A stretch of 64,000 nt of DNA from Prostheceraeus crozeri. Its lineage: Eukaryota; Platyhelminthes; Polycladida; Euryleptidae. The DNA lies in contig CAJQUW010011515.1 of the NCBI GenBank assembly GCA_907163375.1, positions 33,124 through 97,123 of the forward strand, read 5' to 3'. A model generated the notes under the pieces. The model was not told the origin of the DNA, searched no databases, and saw only the letters and a list, made by a program, of their open reading frames with translations. Position numbers and translations under genes: made by a program. This document shows positions 27,819 to 39,700 of the stretch, piece after piece; the stretch's first letter is position 1, and each line of letters begins with the position of its first letter.

Positions 27819-29754
27819 TAGGCCTATTTGGGGTGGGGTGTGAGAAGTAAATATGATCAAGCAGAGAAATAGCAACATGCTTTCAAGTCTCTTTGAAAAA
27901 AGACAACAGTTAATTCCCGACAGTGCAAAAATCAGTACGGGAAAATTGTAGGCTTTGTTTAAAGCTTTGTAAAATAGTATATACAGCTCTGTAACCATAA
28001 TGAGATGCTGAAACTCAAATTTCATTCATGCGACATGTCGGAAGTTTTTATAAACTAAATCAACAACAATCGCTATTGTTTGTTTTAAAGAAGGAGTGTA
28101 ACTGTCTACTAAAATGTTATTTTTATTTTTTTCCAATTGTATGCCAGCAGCAGAAGTGCTGCATTGTGCTTATTTTCAATTTTAATTGATCAGTTATATA
28201 CAACGATTGATGAAACGAGCTGTATGCCAAACTGCTTCTCATTTCTGGCTCCATTTGTAGTTTTGCAGTCATACTCAAATAGAATAGTTTCACACCGGTG
28301 TCTGTCTTTTCTAACAATCAATTCGTATTTTGCAATGTTGTTGTTGTCAGTCGAAAGGGTTTAATAACGATGAGATTCATAGCGACAAGTACAGAGTGCA
28401 TGAGAATTCGCTTATAAAATGGATTCCTTTTATGAAAACACTAAACGAATATGTGAACTTACATTTTAATCATTGGACACTCAAGGAAAATTTGCTTGGA
28501 ATACTCAACATTGCCTTCCACAGACCAGGTCTCACATGTTGCGTGTTAAGTGCATCTTACCATGTCTCACTTCCAATTCTTGTTACATTAATTGCTGCAA
28601 TTTTATCTCGTTTGTTTCAGCTATTTTTGGTCTGATGTTTCAGCTTTTAATGACACAACCTACTATGATATAAATTAATGCCGAGTAAATTAGACATGAG
28701 CACACCAAAAGGCCTCATGAATCGTCTGTTGTACAAATGTTGCAAAAATAACATCTTCTCGGTTGCGGCAAATATAACGCACCAAATGTGAATATGTACT
28801 GAAATTCATGTAGCAGTTATCTGTGACTTCCAAGTTGAATAGAATTAGAGATATACAGTCGCGAGATAGCTTACAAAATATTCACTGTACCATCAAATGA
28901 TAGACTGCACGCTGATGACACTAAATGAATATTTGATCACTTTCCTGACTCTTGATTGTTCTCGCTCTCTCACAATGACATTCCACAATTTCTATTCGAT
29001 CCGCCGACAAAGTTCTCCTTCATCAGTCTTTAAAAAGGCGAGCGACAAGGTTAACTTTATCTCTTTTTTCATCGCTGATCTTCAATCAAATTTCGCAAAA
29101 GATTTTTGAATGGTACATTTTGTGTCATAGACCTGCTGAGAAGTCCTCGTCTCAAGTTATACTGAGAAATGACTCGAGTATTCTAATGTAGGCCTATCAC
29201 AATTCACATCATTTCAATTGGATGTAGGCCTCCTGTATTTCGAAGGAAAACAAAGTTTAATACATATTTCGAAATATTTCTCGCTTGATTTCTTTTCAGT
29301 AAATACATATCTGTCCATATATTATCATTGCACGGAAAATCAGTTTACGAGCTAACTGGATAATGTTACAAGAAGGTCTACCCCAAAGTCTATTTCAAAT
29401 AAATCAAAAGCTGAGCGATGGACAGCGTTAGAAAGCATATCAATTTTTTCACCTTATAAAGAAGGATCCCTCCATACGTGATATAATTATTGCAAAGACT
29501 GTACGCTACTAAGATGAGAATGACAGCTGCTGGAAATATTGAACGATGTAAGATGGAAAACTTGCGGGACTATCGCTCCTCCAAGTGCTATTCTATCAAT
29601 TGAAAGATGGACATGTTAAACAAAAGATTCACGAGTTGGAATGTGCTTTTTTTTAAAAAGGTCACTATTCCAGGAGCATCTACATCTATGCTGGATGAAT
29701 AACCATTTGCCATAATATACTGTAGGTAGAAATGTTGGTATTCGTCATCATGAT
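27819..29754. other. Intergenic DNA, no supported gene
   Basis: AT-rich with chance frames only. Contains GTAGGCCTATC-type motifs near 29190-29230. Confidence 0.55.
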
Positions 29755-30890
29755 CACAGCTCTGTTGGAGTAGCCATTATGTCTTTTGATATGTCAGCTG
29801 TATTCGATTCAATCGACCACCAACATTGCAGAAATTTACCAGACTTGGCTTCCCTCCTTCCTTTATTTTGTGGTTGAGCAGCTACTTACATGAGCGTACA
29901 TGTGTTGCAAAGATTGATGTCAAATGTTCACTCTCAATACTATTCAACGAGGAGTGCCCCAAGGATCAGTTCTAGGGTCTCTCATTTTCAATGTTTTTGT
30001 GTATGACATCAGTAAAAGTTTGTCAAATATGCAAATTCAGTATGCAGATGATACACATGTTGTAATACCACTTTTTAAGAGATTGACTGAAATGGAAATA
30101 CAGAATGAAATAAATAACGAGATCAAATGCATGGTGAACTGGTGCAGAAATAACGACTTGGAATTGAACAAGAAGTCGAGTATAATAGTGTGTTTAAAGG
30201 GAATGAAATGCTGCGAAATCTTACGCTTGATATTCCCAAAACAGATAAGATGAATATTCTTGGTGTAACATTCAACAATCAGCTGACATGGACAGATCAC
30301 GTTGATAATATCGTGAAAACATGCAACCGACGTTTATACATATTACGAAAGTCGAAGAAGCTGGTTTCAAATCATGAACTTCAACAAATGTATAATGCAA
30401 TAATTTTGTCGCGGATTGAATACGCGTGCCCATTATTTGTTGGACTCCCTAAGACCTTGTCAGCAAAGCTTGAGCGAATACAGAGACGCGCATTTAAGAT
30501 AATGAACAATGATTTGACCTATCATATCCCTTCGATTGAAAGCAGAAGGAAAGATACAAGTTAAAAAAAACAGTTCAAGCAGATTTTGACAAACAAGGGC
30601 CACCTCCTATACAAATACTTACCAAAACGCATGTAGTATTCGGGACATTTTCTTACTGCCCTATATCGTTTCCAGACGAGAAGATACTCCTTCTTTCCGC
30701 ATGTTGCGAGATTGCTGAACAGTGATTTTTCTAAAAAGCTACCTTGACTTAAAACTTCAAATGGTAATTGTATTCACATCAATGTATATGCACATGTCTA
30801 CATGCTGCGATGACTGTCCTATTTCTATGTGTACATTATGATTTTCATTTACTTCAATATACACTATTATTATTATTATCATTACAGACT
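29755..30890 (+). pseudogene. Decayed non-LTR retrotransposon reverse transcriptase
   Basis: Fragments in three frames follow the order of a CR1/jockey-like RT. Near 29790 a segment has SAVFDSIDH. The open frame 29924-30253 has QRGVPQGSVLGSLIF and the catalytic QYADDTHVV. The frame 30190-30564 has MNILGVTFNNQLTW and the thumb segment IILSRIEYACPLF. A possible end lies at the (ATT) run near 30870-30885. At least two frameshifts; the 5' end and endonuclease are absent. Confidence 0.8.
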
Positions 30891-31079
30891 TTTCGTTCAT
30901 TAGATTAACAATTACCTCAGAAAAGCGATGTCAAGAACTAACAATTTTAGGAGCCTCGGTCTGTCCACCAAGTTTATAGCACTCTGTCATCAATCGTCTC
31001 CTTTACGCGATACCAAGGGGTTTCGCAAACCAAAATGACAAGAGACGCCTTACGAGCTATGTAAAGAAGCATCAAATTC

Positions 31080-31373
31080 AAGTACTGCAAGACGATCAAC
31101 ATTCAAGACAGCATTGCAAAAATTGAAGACCGCTTGTTCAAGAAGATCACTTCCGACGAAACGCATTCACTATACATATACAAGTTCCTTACCCCTAAGA
31201 TAAGCCACGACCAGAATCTAAGAAGACCGCATTCATTACAAAGAACAGTGAACAACAACAGTATCGGAAGGAAACTTTTCAACCGAATACTTCACGCTGA
31301 CCTTACCATGGCATTTCGTCTTCAGTATACCACTCCTTTTATCAGACTGACTTACTATAAGAAACTTACATAA
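31080..31373 (+). pseudogene. C-terminal fragment of a second non-LTR element
   Basis: The frame at 31134-31373 has LFKKITSDETHSLYIYKFL and an Asn/Arg-rich end, the pattern seen at the very C-terminus of many RTE/CR1-like ORF2 proteins. No RT core is adjacent. Confidence 0.4.
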
Positions 31374-32391
31374 TTGTTTTTCTTCATCAATTGTAATCCG
31401 GCATACGTTTGTGATATCGGCATAAAGCTTTTTAACATTAGAGAAGGTGTAGCTTCAATCAGTATTGCCAGACCCAAATTTCATTTTTTTGCGCAGCCAG
31501 AAAAAAATGCTTAGCACAGAAAGTACACATATCTTTTTCTTCATCGTTGATATTATCTCTTCATTAGGTGACATGCCACGCGTAATTCACGCGTAGGCTA
31601 ATTACGGTACACCCTAAACATCCGTGGTTAAGGACATTTTATTCTTCTACCGGCGAACATACGCGCTGCATTAAGAGTCAGAAATCACTTGATCTGATGC
31701 TGTTAAAACATGGAGAATGGTTATGAATACGCGCTGGCGAGCGTTTCTAGTTTGCGCATCGTCTACGGTTGTCTGCGCTGCCGCTTGAACCACGGATGAA
31801 CCGCTAAGCATGTTCTGTCTTCCCTGAGTATGAAATTGAAGTCTTATCGCATTGTTTAGCCTCTGATACATGCAGACACATGAGACGCAAAGTCTATATA
31901 ACAGGACTGCCAACTATACTAACTTATATAACTTATATTGCAGCAATATCCCGCATATAGCCACGGATGTTTGGGGTCATGTGTATTTACGCGTGATTGA
32001 GCATGGCACGTCACCTACTGTTCTTCTGCTTCAGAATATATATCAATTTCAAAGACGTCCTAGTTGCCAGTTCATGTTTGTACTATTTTCATAGACTTGA
32101 TTAATTTTTTGCAGTACATTAAATCTACCTTTATTAATCAGATCCTCTTCAAATAAGCATAATTTTGCAGCTTCACTTTGATAGCGCTATATTTATTCCT
32201 TATTTAGTGCAAAAATATATTCTGAAAAATAAAACAAAATTGCATACTGAATACTTTCATCGAAAACGATATACCTATCTGTTGTAAAAATGGGAAAAAC
32301 CCATTTAGCAAAATTTTGCATTTAAACTCACCAATGTACACAATACAAAACAGGGCCATACTGCACTGATATGTCAGAGCAATTTTATCTA
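31374..32391. other. Intergenic DNA, no gene seen
   Basis: Short chance frames only; near 31570-31650 a moderately GC-richer patch without features. Confidence 0.5.
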
Positions 32392-33814
32392 CAGTAGCGC
32401 TCAGCAAGTTTGCATCAAGCCTGAAATTTGCAGTTAATGTACGTATATCCCTTTGAAATCAAAATCAAAGTAGAAGCTCAAAGTGGTAAGAAAGAATTTA
32501 TTGAAACTTGCAATAGAACAGGTAATTAAGATAGAAAACACTCAAAGTCACTAATATTTCGTATCCACCATGGCTTTCAATTACCGAGGCTACTCTCCTT
32601 GGCATACTCTCCACCAAATGTTTGCACATTGCCTGGACCTCTTCATCTCGATTCCAGATCCGCACGAAGGACGAGGTTATGTCACTGCGAGATGTAGTTT
32701 TACAGTCTTTTAGTATGTACTTGACAATTCCCCACAAATTCTCAATCGGGTTGAGATCGGGAGATTGGGCCGGCCAGGTCATGATGTTCAAGTCCAGTTG
32801 TTCAAGACAGGCCTTGGTTCTTCTTGAGGTATGACATGGCGCGTTGTCTTGTTGAAACACACCAGAGCCATCTGGAAACCATTCCAACATTTGCTGGCGG
32901 ACTCTTCCTTCGATGACATGCTTGATGTAGTAGGTGCTGTCCATATTGCCTTCGACGACGTGCATTCTACCGGTCCCATACAAGGAGAAACACGACCAGA
33001 ACATGACACTCATGGGAAACTTTTTCGTCAGCTGGAAATGTTCGTCTGTAAGCGGATGACCGTCAATAACGCGAACGTACCGGCATTTTCCATTGCCTGC
33101 GTAGACCATGGTCTCGTCGCTCCAGACAACCTTCTTCCAGTCCTCCATCGTCCATTCGCGATGTTCAAAGGCCCACTTCAGTCGAGCTTCCTTGTGCTTT
33201 TCGGTCAGGAATGGTCGTTTCGCCGGCGATCGAGTTTTACAGCCCGCCTCGATCAAGGCCCTCTTCATTGTTGAGAGGCTGACGTCTTCACCTTTAGCTC
33301 CAAGTTCTGTCTTTATGTCTTGGGCTGTGGCTTTCGGGCTTTTCACACACAACTGGCGAATATGACGGAGGTCGCGGTCCTCGAAAATTTTGTTGTGTCC
33401 GCCACAGTTCTCGTAGCTTGTCGTGAAATCGCCAGTCTCTCGGTATTGCTTAAGGACACGTTGGACAGTCGATTGATTTGTTCCGACAGCCTCGGCGATT
33501 TCTCTCTGGGTTTTTGAAGTATGGTCAGCCAAGATAATTATTTGCGCACGTCGTTGGTTTCTGTCAGTCATCTTCTACTCGTGATAGAGTCACAAACTGA
33601 TCGTATTCATACAGACTCATGGTATGCGATCGATCATTCATAAATTTAAATTTAAATTTTTTTATATCTGTAGATATCTATGCATCTCACGGAACGCAAT
33701 GCACTAGAGCAATATGATGCTGACGGCTGACTGACGATAAAATGAGCAGCTGAAGAGATGGTAGGAGTCATAGCTATATTTTGATGCTTGATGCAAACTT
33801 GCTGAGCGCTGCTG
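32392..33814 (-). mobile_element. Tc1-type DNA transposon, complete
   Basis: 1423 bp between TA dinucleotides (32390-32391 and 33815-33816). The 29-bp terminal inverted repeats begin CAGTAGCGCTCAGCAAG on the left and CAGCAGCGCTCAGCAAG on the right and differ at one position. One uninterrupted transposase gene fills the centre. Confidence 0.95.
32498..33571 (-). CDS. Tc1/mariner DD34E transposase, intact
   Basis: 357 codons from ATG 33571. An N-terminal paired-type helix-turn-helix region (REIAEAVGTNQSTVQRVLKQ) binds the inverted repeats. The catalytic triad is D152 (VVWSDET), D242 (QQDNAPCH) and E277 (SPDLNPIENLW), with 34 residues between the second Asp and Glu. Length is normal for Tc1 (about 340). 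The stop codon TAA is part of an AATAAA signal on the minus strand (32497-32502), so the mRNA has almost no 3' untranslated region. No stop or frameshift is present, so the copy may be active or recently so. Confidence 0.95.
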   Translation of the reverse strand: MTDRNQRRAQIIILADHTSKTQREIAEAVGTNQSTVQRVLKQYRETGDFTTSYENCGGHNKIFEDRDLRHIRQLCVKSPKATAQDIKTELGAKGEDVSLSTMKRALIEAGCKTRSPAKRPFLTEKHKEARLKWAFEHREWTMEDWKKVVWSDETMVYAGNGKCRYVRVIDGHPLTDEHFQLTKKFPMSVMFWSCFSLYGTGRMHVVEGNMDSTYYIKHVIEGRVRQQMLEWFPDGSGVFQQDNAPCHTSRRTKACLEQLDLNIMTWPAQSPDLNPIENLWGIVKYILKDCKTTSRSDITSSFVRIWNRDEEVQAMCKHLVESMPRRVASVIESHGGYEILVTLSVFYLNYLFYCKFQ

Positions 33815-33816
33815 TA

Positions 33817-34728
33817 ATTGGTCAATAAATGCTCGTAAATGAAAACTTTCATATATTGGTTCTGATATAAACAAATTTACTTGACAAAAAATGATAAATG
33901 GTTCATAATGAATGGACTATGACAATTGACAAAGTGAAAAATGCGCGATTAGATTAAAGAACTAGATAAATCTCATAGAAAGGAGTCTACTAAAAAACTA
34001 TCATCTAGTTTCGCTGACTTTGTATAAAAGGCTTTCAAAAAATCATAAATGTTGTGTTTGAATAATCAAGCAGAAAATCACTTTTAACTTTTAACTCAAT
34101 CATTTCTGGTGAGCTTCCCTACAGTTCAATTCATCACGTCAATCATTGTCAACATGTTATGCATAGCCTATGCCATATCGGTAAAATTGAGTCACGCAAA
34201 AAGTTCATAAGGACGCTATAAACTCCCTTTCATCCAAAAAGCTTCAACTTGGGATCTAGGTTCGAACATAAGTTAGCTAGAAAGCTTAGCAAGCATAGTC
34301 CCTGTTACACAAGATTTCAATCCATTTTAACAGGCAAATACAGGTATTATAAAGTTGCTCACAATTGGTCATCGGAAAAACAGATTTCTTAATATTAAAC
34401 AATGGCACTTGCCTATAGCTTTCTAGCTGACTTGTGCTCGAATCCTGGTCGGACAAATTGCGGTCGGAAAGGTAAGGTACGCGGTATCATCATGCATAAA
34501 TCCTAAATGACTGTGTGCTGAAGCCGATATATTTCTATTAATGCTCTGAAAGTAGCCGGCACTTAAAATGAATATTTCATCGCAGATGACATTGCAACCG
34601 GCTGTAAAATAATGACGCATGAAGAAATTAATCAAAATCATTCCGCTGTTTCAACCAGATATTGCAGGGATTAATCATGCCAATAACAAAATATGCACAA
34701 AACATTGATATTCTGATCTTTGATTGCA
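33817..34728. other. Intergenic DNA, no gene seen
   Basis: AT-rich with chance frames only. Confidence 0.55.
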
Positions 34729-34736
34729 CTTTAAAC

Positions 34737-35581
34737 CAGGGATGTGGATTCGGAGTCCTATCATTTTTGCTGGAGTCGGAGTCCTATCAAATGATAGGAC
34801 TCCGGACTTCGGCCTATAACTAGAACCGAAATATGATGCGAACAAATCATTTATTCTCGTGCATAGCTGTCACTGTCTTGATATCAACTTTCTCCGTCAA
34901 ACAAAAGTATAGAGACAGCAGTATAGGCAGCAGTGCATGCAAAGCTTGAAATAGTTGAGGGAATGACCGTGATAGTTAAAAAGCGATTGTCTTTTCACTC
35001 GGTGATTTAGTAGAGATGACAAGCCTTCCTAGCCTCGATCACACCAACGCACCAAAGGTCACATCAGAGGCAGAAATTAAAATACATATAGGGCCTAGCT
35101 TGTTTGAGAACATTACTTCTTACTCTCACGTTAATCGTGTGTGATGGGTCCTAAGCGCATATTAAAATCGAAAGTGTACTCATTTTTTTTAGAAGGATGG
35201 GGGGTTCCTGCCTGGTAGAGACGGGAGAAAAGCCGTGTGAAGAACGCATCAAGAGGATGGGAGGAGCCGAGTCGCATGCATCCAACTGAAAGCGACATTT
35301 GATCAACTTTCATCGAAAATGATTGATAATTGATACACTAATGATCCACAAAAATAGACCTATTTTTATAGACCTTTTTTATTTTTATTAGACCTATCAT
35401 TATAGGTTTATCTGAACCTGTTCAGGTAAACCTATAATGATCTATGACGTAGGCTATCAGTTCATTTTTCAAAAAAGGCTTTATATACTTGACACCCGGA
35501 GTCGGAGTCCTATCAAAAGCCGGAGTCCCATCAACCCCCGGAGTCGGAGTCCTATCAAAATGATAGGACTCCGCATCCCTG
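34737..35581. mobile_element. hAT-type MITE, copy 2
   Basis: Same family as 27087-27810: starts CAGGGATGTGG, ends CCGCATCCCTG, and shares most of the interior, for example around 34860-35060 and 35120-35330. Flanks are CTTTAAAC (34729-34736) and CTTTAAGC (35582-35589), a target duplication with one mismatch. 845 bp, longer than copy 1 through extra subterminal GGAGTCGGAGTCCTATCA units and a duplication near 35360-35440. Confidence 0.8.
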
Positions 35582-35589
35582 CTTTAAGC

Positions 35590-36762
35590 TAAGATATAAT
35601 TCACATCTGAAACTTCCCTGCTTTGGCCTTATAGGAATCACGTAAGTCTTCAATGCTTGCACTATAGTGTTCGCTTCACCAGATAGTCCACGATTGTTTA
35701 TTTGTAGCACGAACTTTGTCAAGTTCCGCATTTACCAAACACATCACGGAAGATTCCGATATAATGTCTTAACTAAGCTTGTTTCATGTGTTCTTCAGAT
35801 CGCTGTCTTCTTGCATCCTGACATTTTTCTCGAGAAGGAGCTCCTCTTCCTTTGACAAAAGTTTCTGTAGATCACGACTTGTCTTTTCCTCCAACGAGTT
35901 TTCAGCTCGAAATCTTTCTTTGGCTTTTTTTTATTATTTCTTCAACTGCATCTTTTTCCTCGCACGTAGCTTCACACATTGCGGCATGAGTTCCTTTCAA
36001 CAGGGAAATCACTTATGGCGTTACAGAAATTTGATGCGACTTCATGGTCTTTCGCGAAAAGGATTTTGTTCAGAGATGAATTGGACAATCTCTTCCGGTT
36101 TTTTACACGAACAAGTGATTGAATAGACAACTAATTCAATAAGTTTATTGCGCAGCGAGGGGTACAAAAAATGCGCAGGAAGAGGCGTGATATCATCTTC
36201 ATAGCGTAGGTCTGGCAACACTGGCTTCAATACAACGCCTAGCCCCCGAATAAAAAGTCTATACTCTGTCTCAGATGTGTGTTGATAAATAGGCCGAAGA
36301 ACTACTAATTAATTACTAGCACATCGCATTAGGACAAGTTTTAAAATAATTGTGGTATTTCAACCCCCAAGTACTACTGAACGCCGATGTATCAAGTGAG
36401 GGAAGCGTCAAATATATTATTTTAGTCAAAATTTGACTGTAAACCTGACAAGACTAAACCTCTCAGAAAATGAAACGTTTCCTAAATCAAAGCGAAATTT
36501 CCTCCTGATACAAACTAACTTCGTCCAAATTCTCAAGATCCTAACAGCACACTCCAAAGTCAATGAAATCAAAAGTCGAATATTTATCTCTATCTTCTTA
36601 TCAAAATAGTTGAATTTCACCGTTATAAACACAGAAGGGATAAAAACATGGGAATAATAGGGAATGGAAAGAACGCGTCCGGCTTGAGCACCAGTAAAGC
36701 CCCGAGTCAGTCCGCGTGAGTGGCGGTGATACAAAAGTGTAGTTAAAAAACAGCGACTGAGA
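35590..36762. other. Downstream flank of FAM53; possible decayed coding fragment
   Basis: On the minus strand 36230-36042 is open and reads LPDLRYEDDITPLPAHFLYP; beyond its stop the same strand holds a broken Lys/Glu-rich coiled-coil-like stretch down to about 35790. I do not recognise it. It may be a pseudogene. The rest is empty. Confidence 0.3.
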
Positions 36763-39700
36763 TCACAACTTCCAAGAGTCGTCTTTCTCCATGGAATCGA
36801 GGTCCAAACCCTCCAAGCCACAAGGACTACTCCAGCGCGTGTCTTCACACAGCGTTCGATCCTCCTCCTCATTCTCATCCTCTTCCAGATGGTCCGCATC
36901 ATTCATGAACGGTTCCGGACTATTACACAACCAGGAAGGGCAGGTAGGGGAAGGGTTGCGTTGTTGCAACTCAGGAAGACCGCAGAGGTAGGAGCGTCCG
37001 CCGTGGAAACAGTCTCGCTGCGTCATGGATTGGTTCTGGACGAACTGATCCTGTAGAAAACGAAGTAATCGTTATTATATAAGTAATACAATAGATCTTG
37101 TAGTAAAATGTTTGATGTATCAGTGATTTGCAGCATTTTTTGTTGAGCATTTTTAAAATTTAATTAATCAGAGTGGAAGAACGTCAATGTGAAGTTAACA
37201 AGTTGATTTTAATCTGGTGTATTGTCATAGTCTAGTATTGGTGATAACTAAGGGAAATTCTACATTGACTCAGACAACATCAGCATTGGCTTGTATTTGA
37301 AATTAACCAGCATTGTAATGTAGTAAACGATGAGACTTCATTCGACTTGACCGCACAGTGTATCTTGGTACGTGACCGCCGACGCTGAGAACATTCATGA
37401 CAAAAATTCCTCGCGTAGCCTTTATAATCAATAGTTTTGGTCTTCTTCCTTAGATACGAGTACGTTCTTCAATCCTTCAGTACGAGCATTCACTTAAATA
37501 ATACATTTCTTGAATTTCATAGATATTGTGAATAAGCGTCTTTCTGAAACATGACTTCTTTGAAAGGAAAGATTATCGTTTCACAAGTTGCCACGTCATC
37601 GACACTTGTAGAACTAGCTCTGATTCCCGAACTGTTTAGTCAGCAGGTGCAATGAAATGACCGACGGAGAACCTCGATCACCAACACTCACTGTCTGGTC
37701 AGGATGTTGGCTTCTCCTTTCAATCTGTTTGAATTTCATGTCTGTAAACATGGTGAAAACGATACCTTTCCAATTTAAATCACAATATCAACAATTGCGG
37801 TCGGCGGAGATGAATCGCATTGCTGTCATACCTGACAAGTTCATTTACATCACCATCAGAAAAACATTGGATTGAAATTGACAGATCGATTTCACGCTGT
37901 TGTTCTCCACGCAGTGTTATTGACATTGCAATGCTGAAGTGTCGACATTGCTGCGCCGTGTCTGGCCCAACGGGCAGTGTTTGACTCCCAACACCTTCTA
38001 CATCCCTCCTGCGATTATCTCGGCGTCAGAAGCAGCCCTACCTGCGTCGATGATGTAACCAGAAATTCAGGTAATCCGATGCGATGCGCACTTGATGCCC
38101 TACTCTTGGCTCTCCCCACCAACTGCACCCAACGACCAGTCTTCTGTTATCACATACTGTCAATTGCGAACTTCTGTAATCGCGAAAACTATTAGCTGAG
38201 GTCTAAATGACCGCGAAAACCTTCATGTTCGGTGATCGGGGTTACAGTCATTCATAATACACAACAAATAGCCAAGTATTCAGCGATCCTTCAACACACA
38301 TTCCAGTCGATGTAAATTCATTGAGCGTGTCTATTCAGGACGTCGTTTAGGAGGAAAATATCTGAGAGGACATTCCAAAATCAGCTCTAAGAAGTTAGGA
38401 TTTTGCTTCAGAAGCTGATAGAAAACAGCTAAAATGTTAAATTCTAGAAGTGCCTTCTAGGCAGTTTTAGATCATTTTACCAAATCTAGTAAGGTAGAAT
38501 CATTGTATTTCGTAGATTATTCATCAAGACAAGCATCCAAAAGTGGACAACGGTGACATCCATTTCCATTGAACTGAACTCATTGCGCTACCAAACGAAC
38601 GGCGGTCGAGTCACATTTTCTCACTACGAGGTGATGAGATGGAATCAAGTCCCCAGTTTCCGAAAGAGTTTTCAACTACAATGTACATAGTGTACATAGT
38701 CATCAACACTAAATCGTGTTTTAACGCAATTGAGTAGTCAGTCGCCGAGAGAGTTTAGGAATGAGATCGTCAGTTCAACTAAAGAATAAGCTACTACATC
38801 GATAAATTTTTGACGTCGATTAATCACAAGTAAATTCAAAGTAAAATAGACAGAGTACCGTTAGTAGCGCTACTATCGGTACTCGGTGCCGCTATAGCGC
38901 TTTGAATGATCACCTTGTAACACAAAGTCGTAGGAGACATCGACGATTTTCAGGTAGGTTTCATTGCTGGACTCATCAGCAATTAAACAACTTCAAATCA
39001 ACAGAAAACATGAGCTGCCTCAGCACAGCCTATTTTCACATAATTTATCGAGAGCAACTATTTTTTTCTTTTGTTGAATCGACTTATCAATAGAAGATGA
39101 TTGATCCAGACAGAATCAATGTACCATAAAGTAGAGAGATATTTTTTATTATACCGTGAAAAGCTGTTCACAATTCTATAAAGGTTGTCGTCTGGAAATC
39201 GTTCACGTGAATACTTCTGATGGATGTTCTATTTTGACAGAGAGTACGTCAAATCATTGTGTCTACAGGATCATAAGGGCAAGTACGTTTATGAAAGCTA
39301 ATTTCTCTAACACAGAAATAGAATGCATCATCGCATCCGTGGAGGCAATGATAGGATAATAGGACTGATCGATATGCTGAAATGTGCGACAGAGAACGAT
39401 GTTTCCATGAATTGATGTCTTTCCAAGTAATGGGGCTAGGCAAGGTTGATTTTCAATTCATCTAAAGAGGGCATTATTCTGTTATTTTCAATCAGTTTTT
39501 AAAGAAAATGGCAGATAAACTGATCTTGGTTAGACCATCATGTCAACGACCAAAGCTTTGAGAGGAATACACAAAAACGATCAGTGCTTCGACTTTATGG
39601 TCGCGAAGCTACGAAGACATCAAAGGACATTCAGAATATATTTCAAAACTGCAGAAAACCACAGAATTTTTTGATATTTTACATTTTGGCATTGCAGTGC

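Noticed and set aside
36426-36902. 158-codon minus-strand frame at the end of FAM53
   Set aside because: Out-of-frame shadow of FAM53 exon 3 extended into non-coding DNA.
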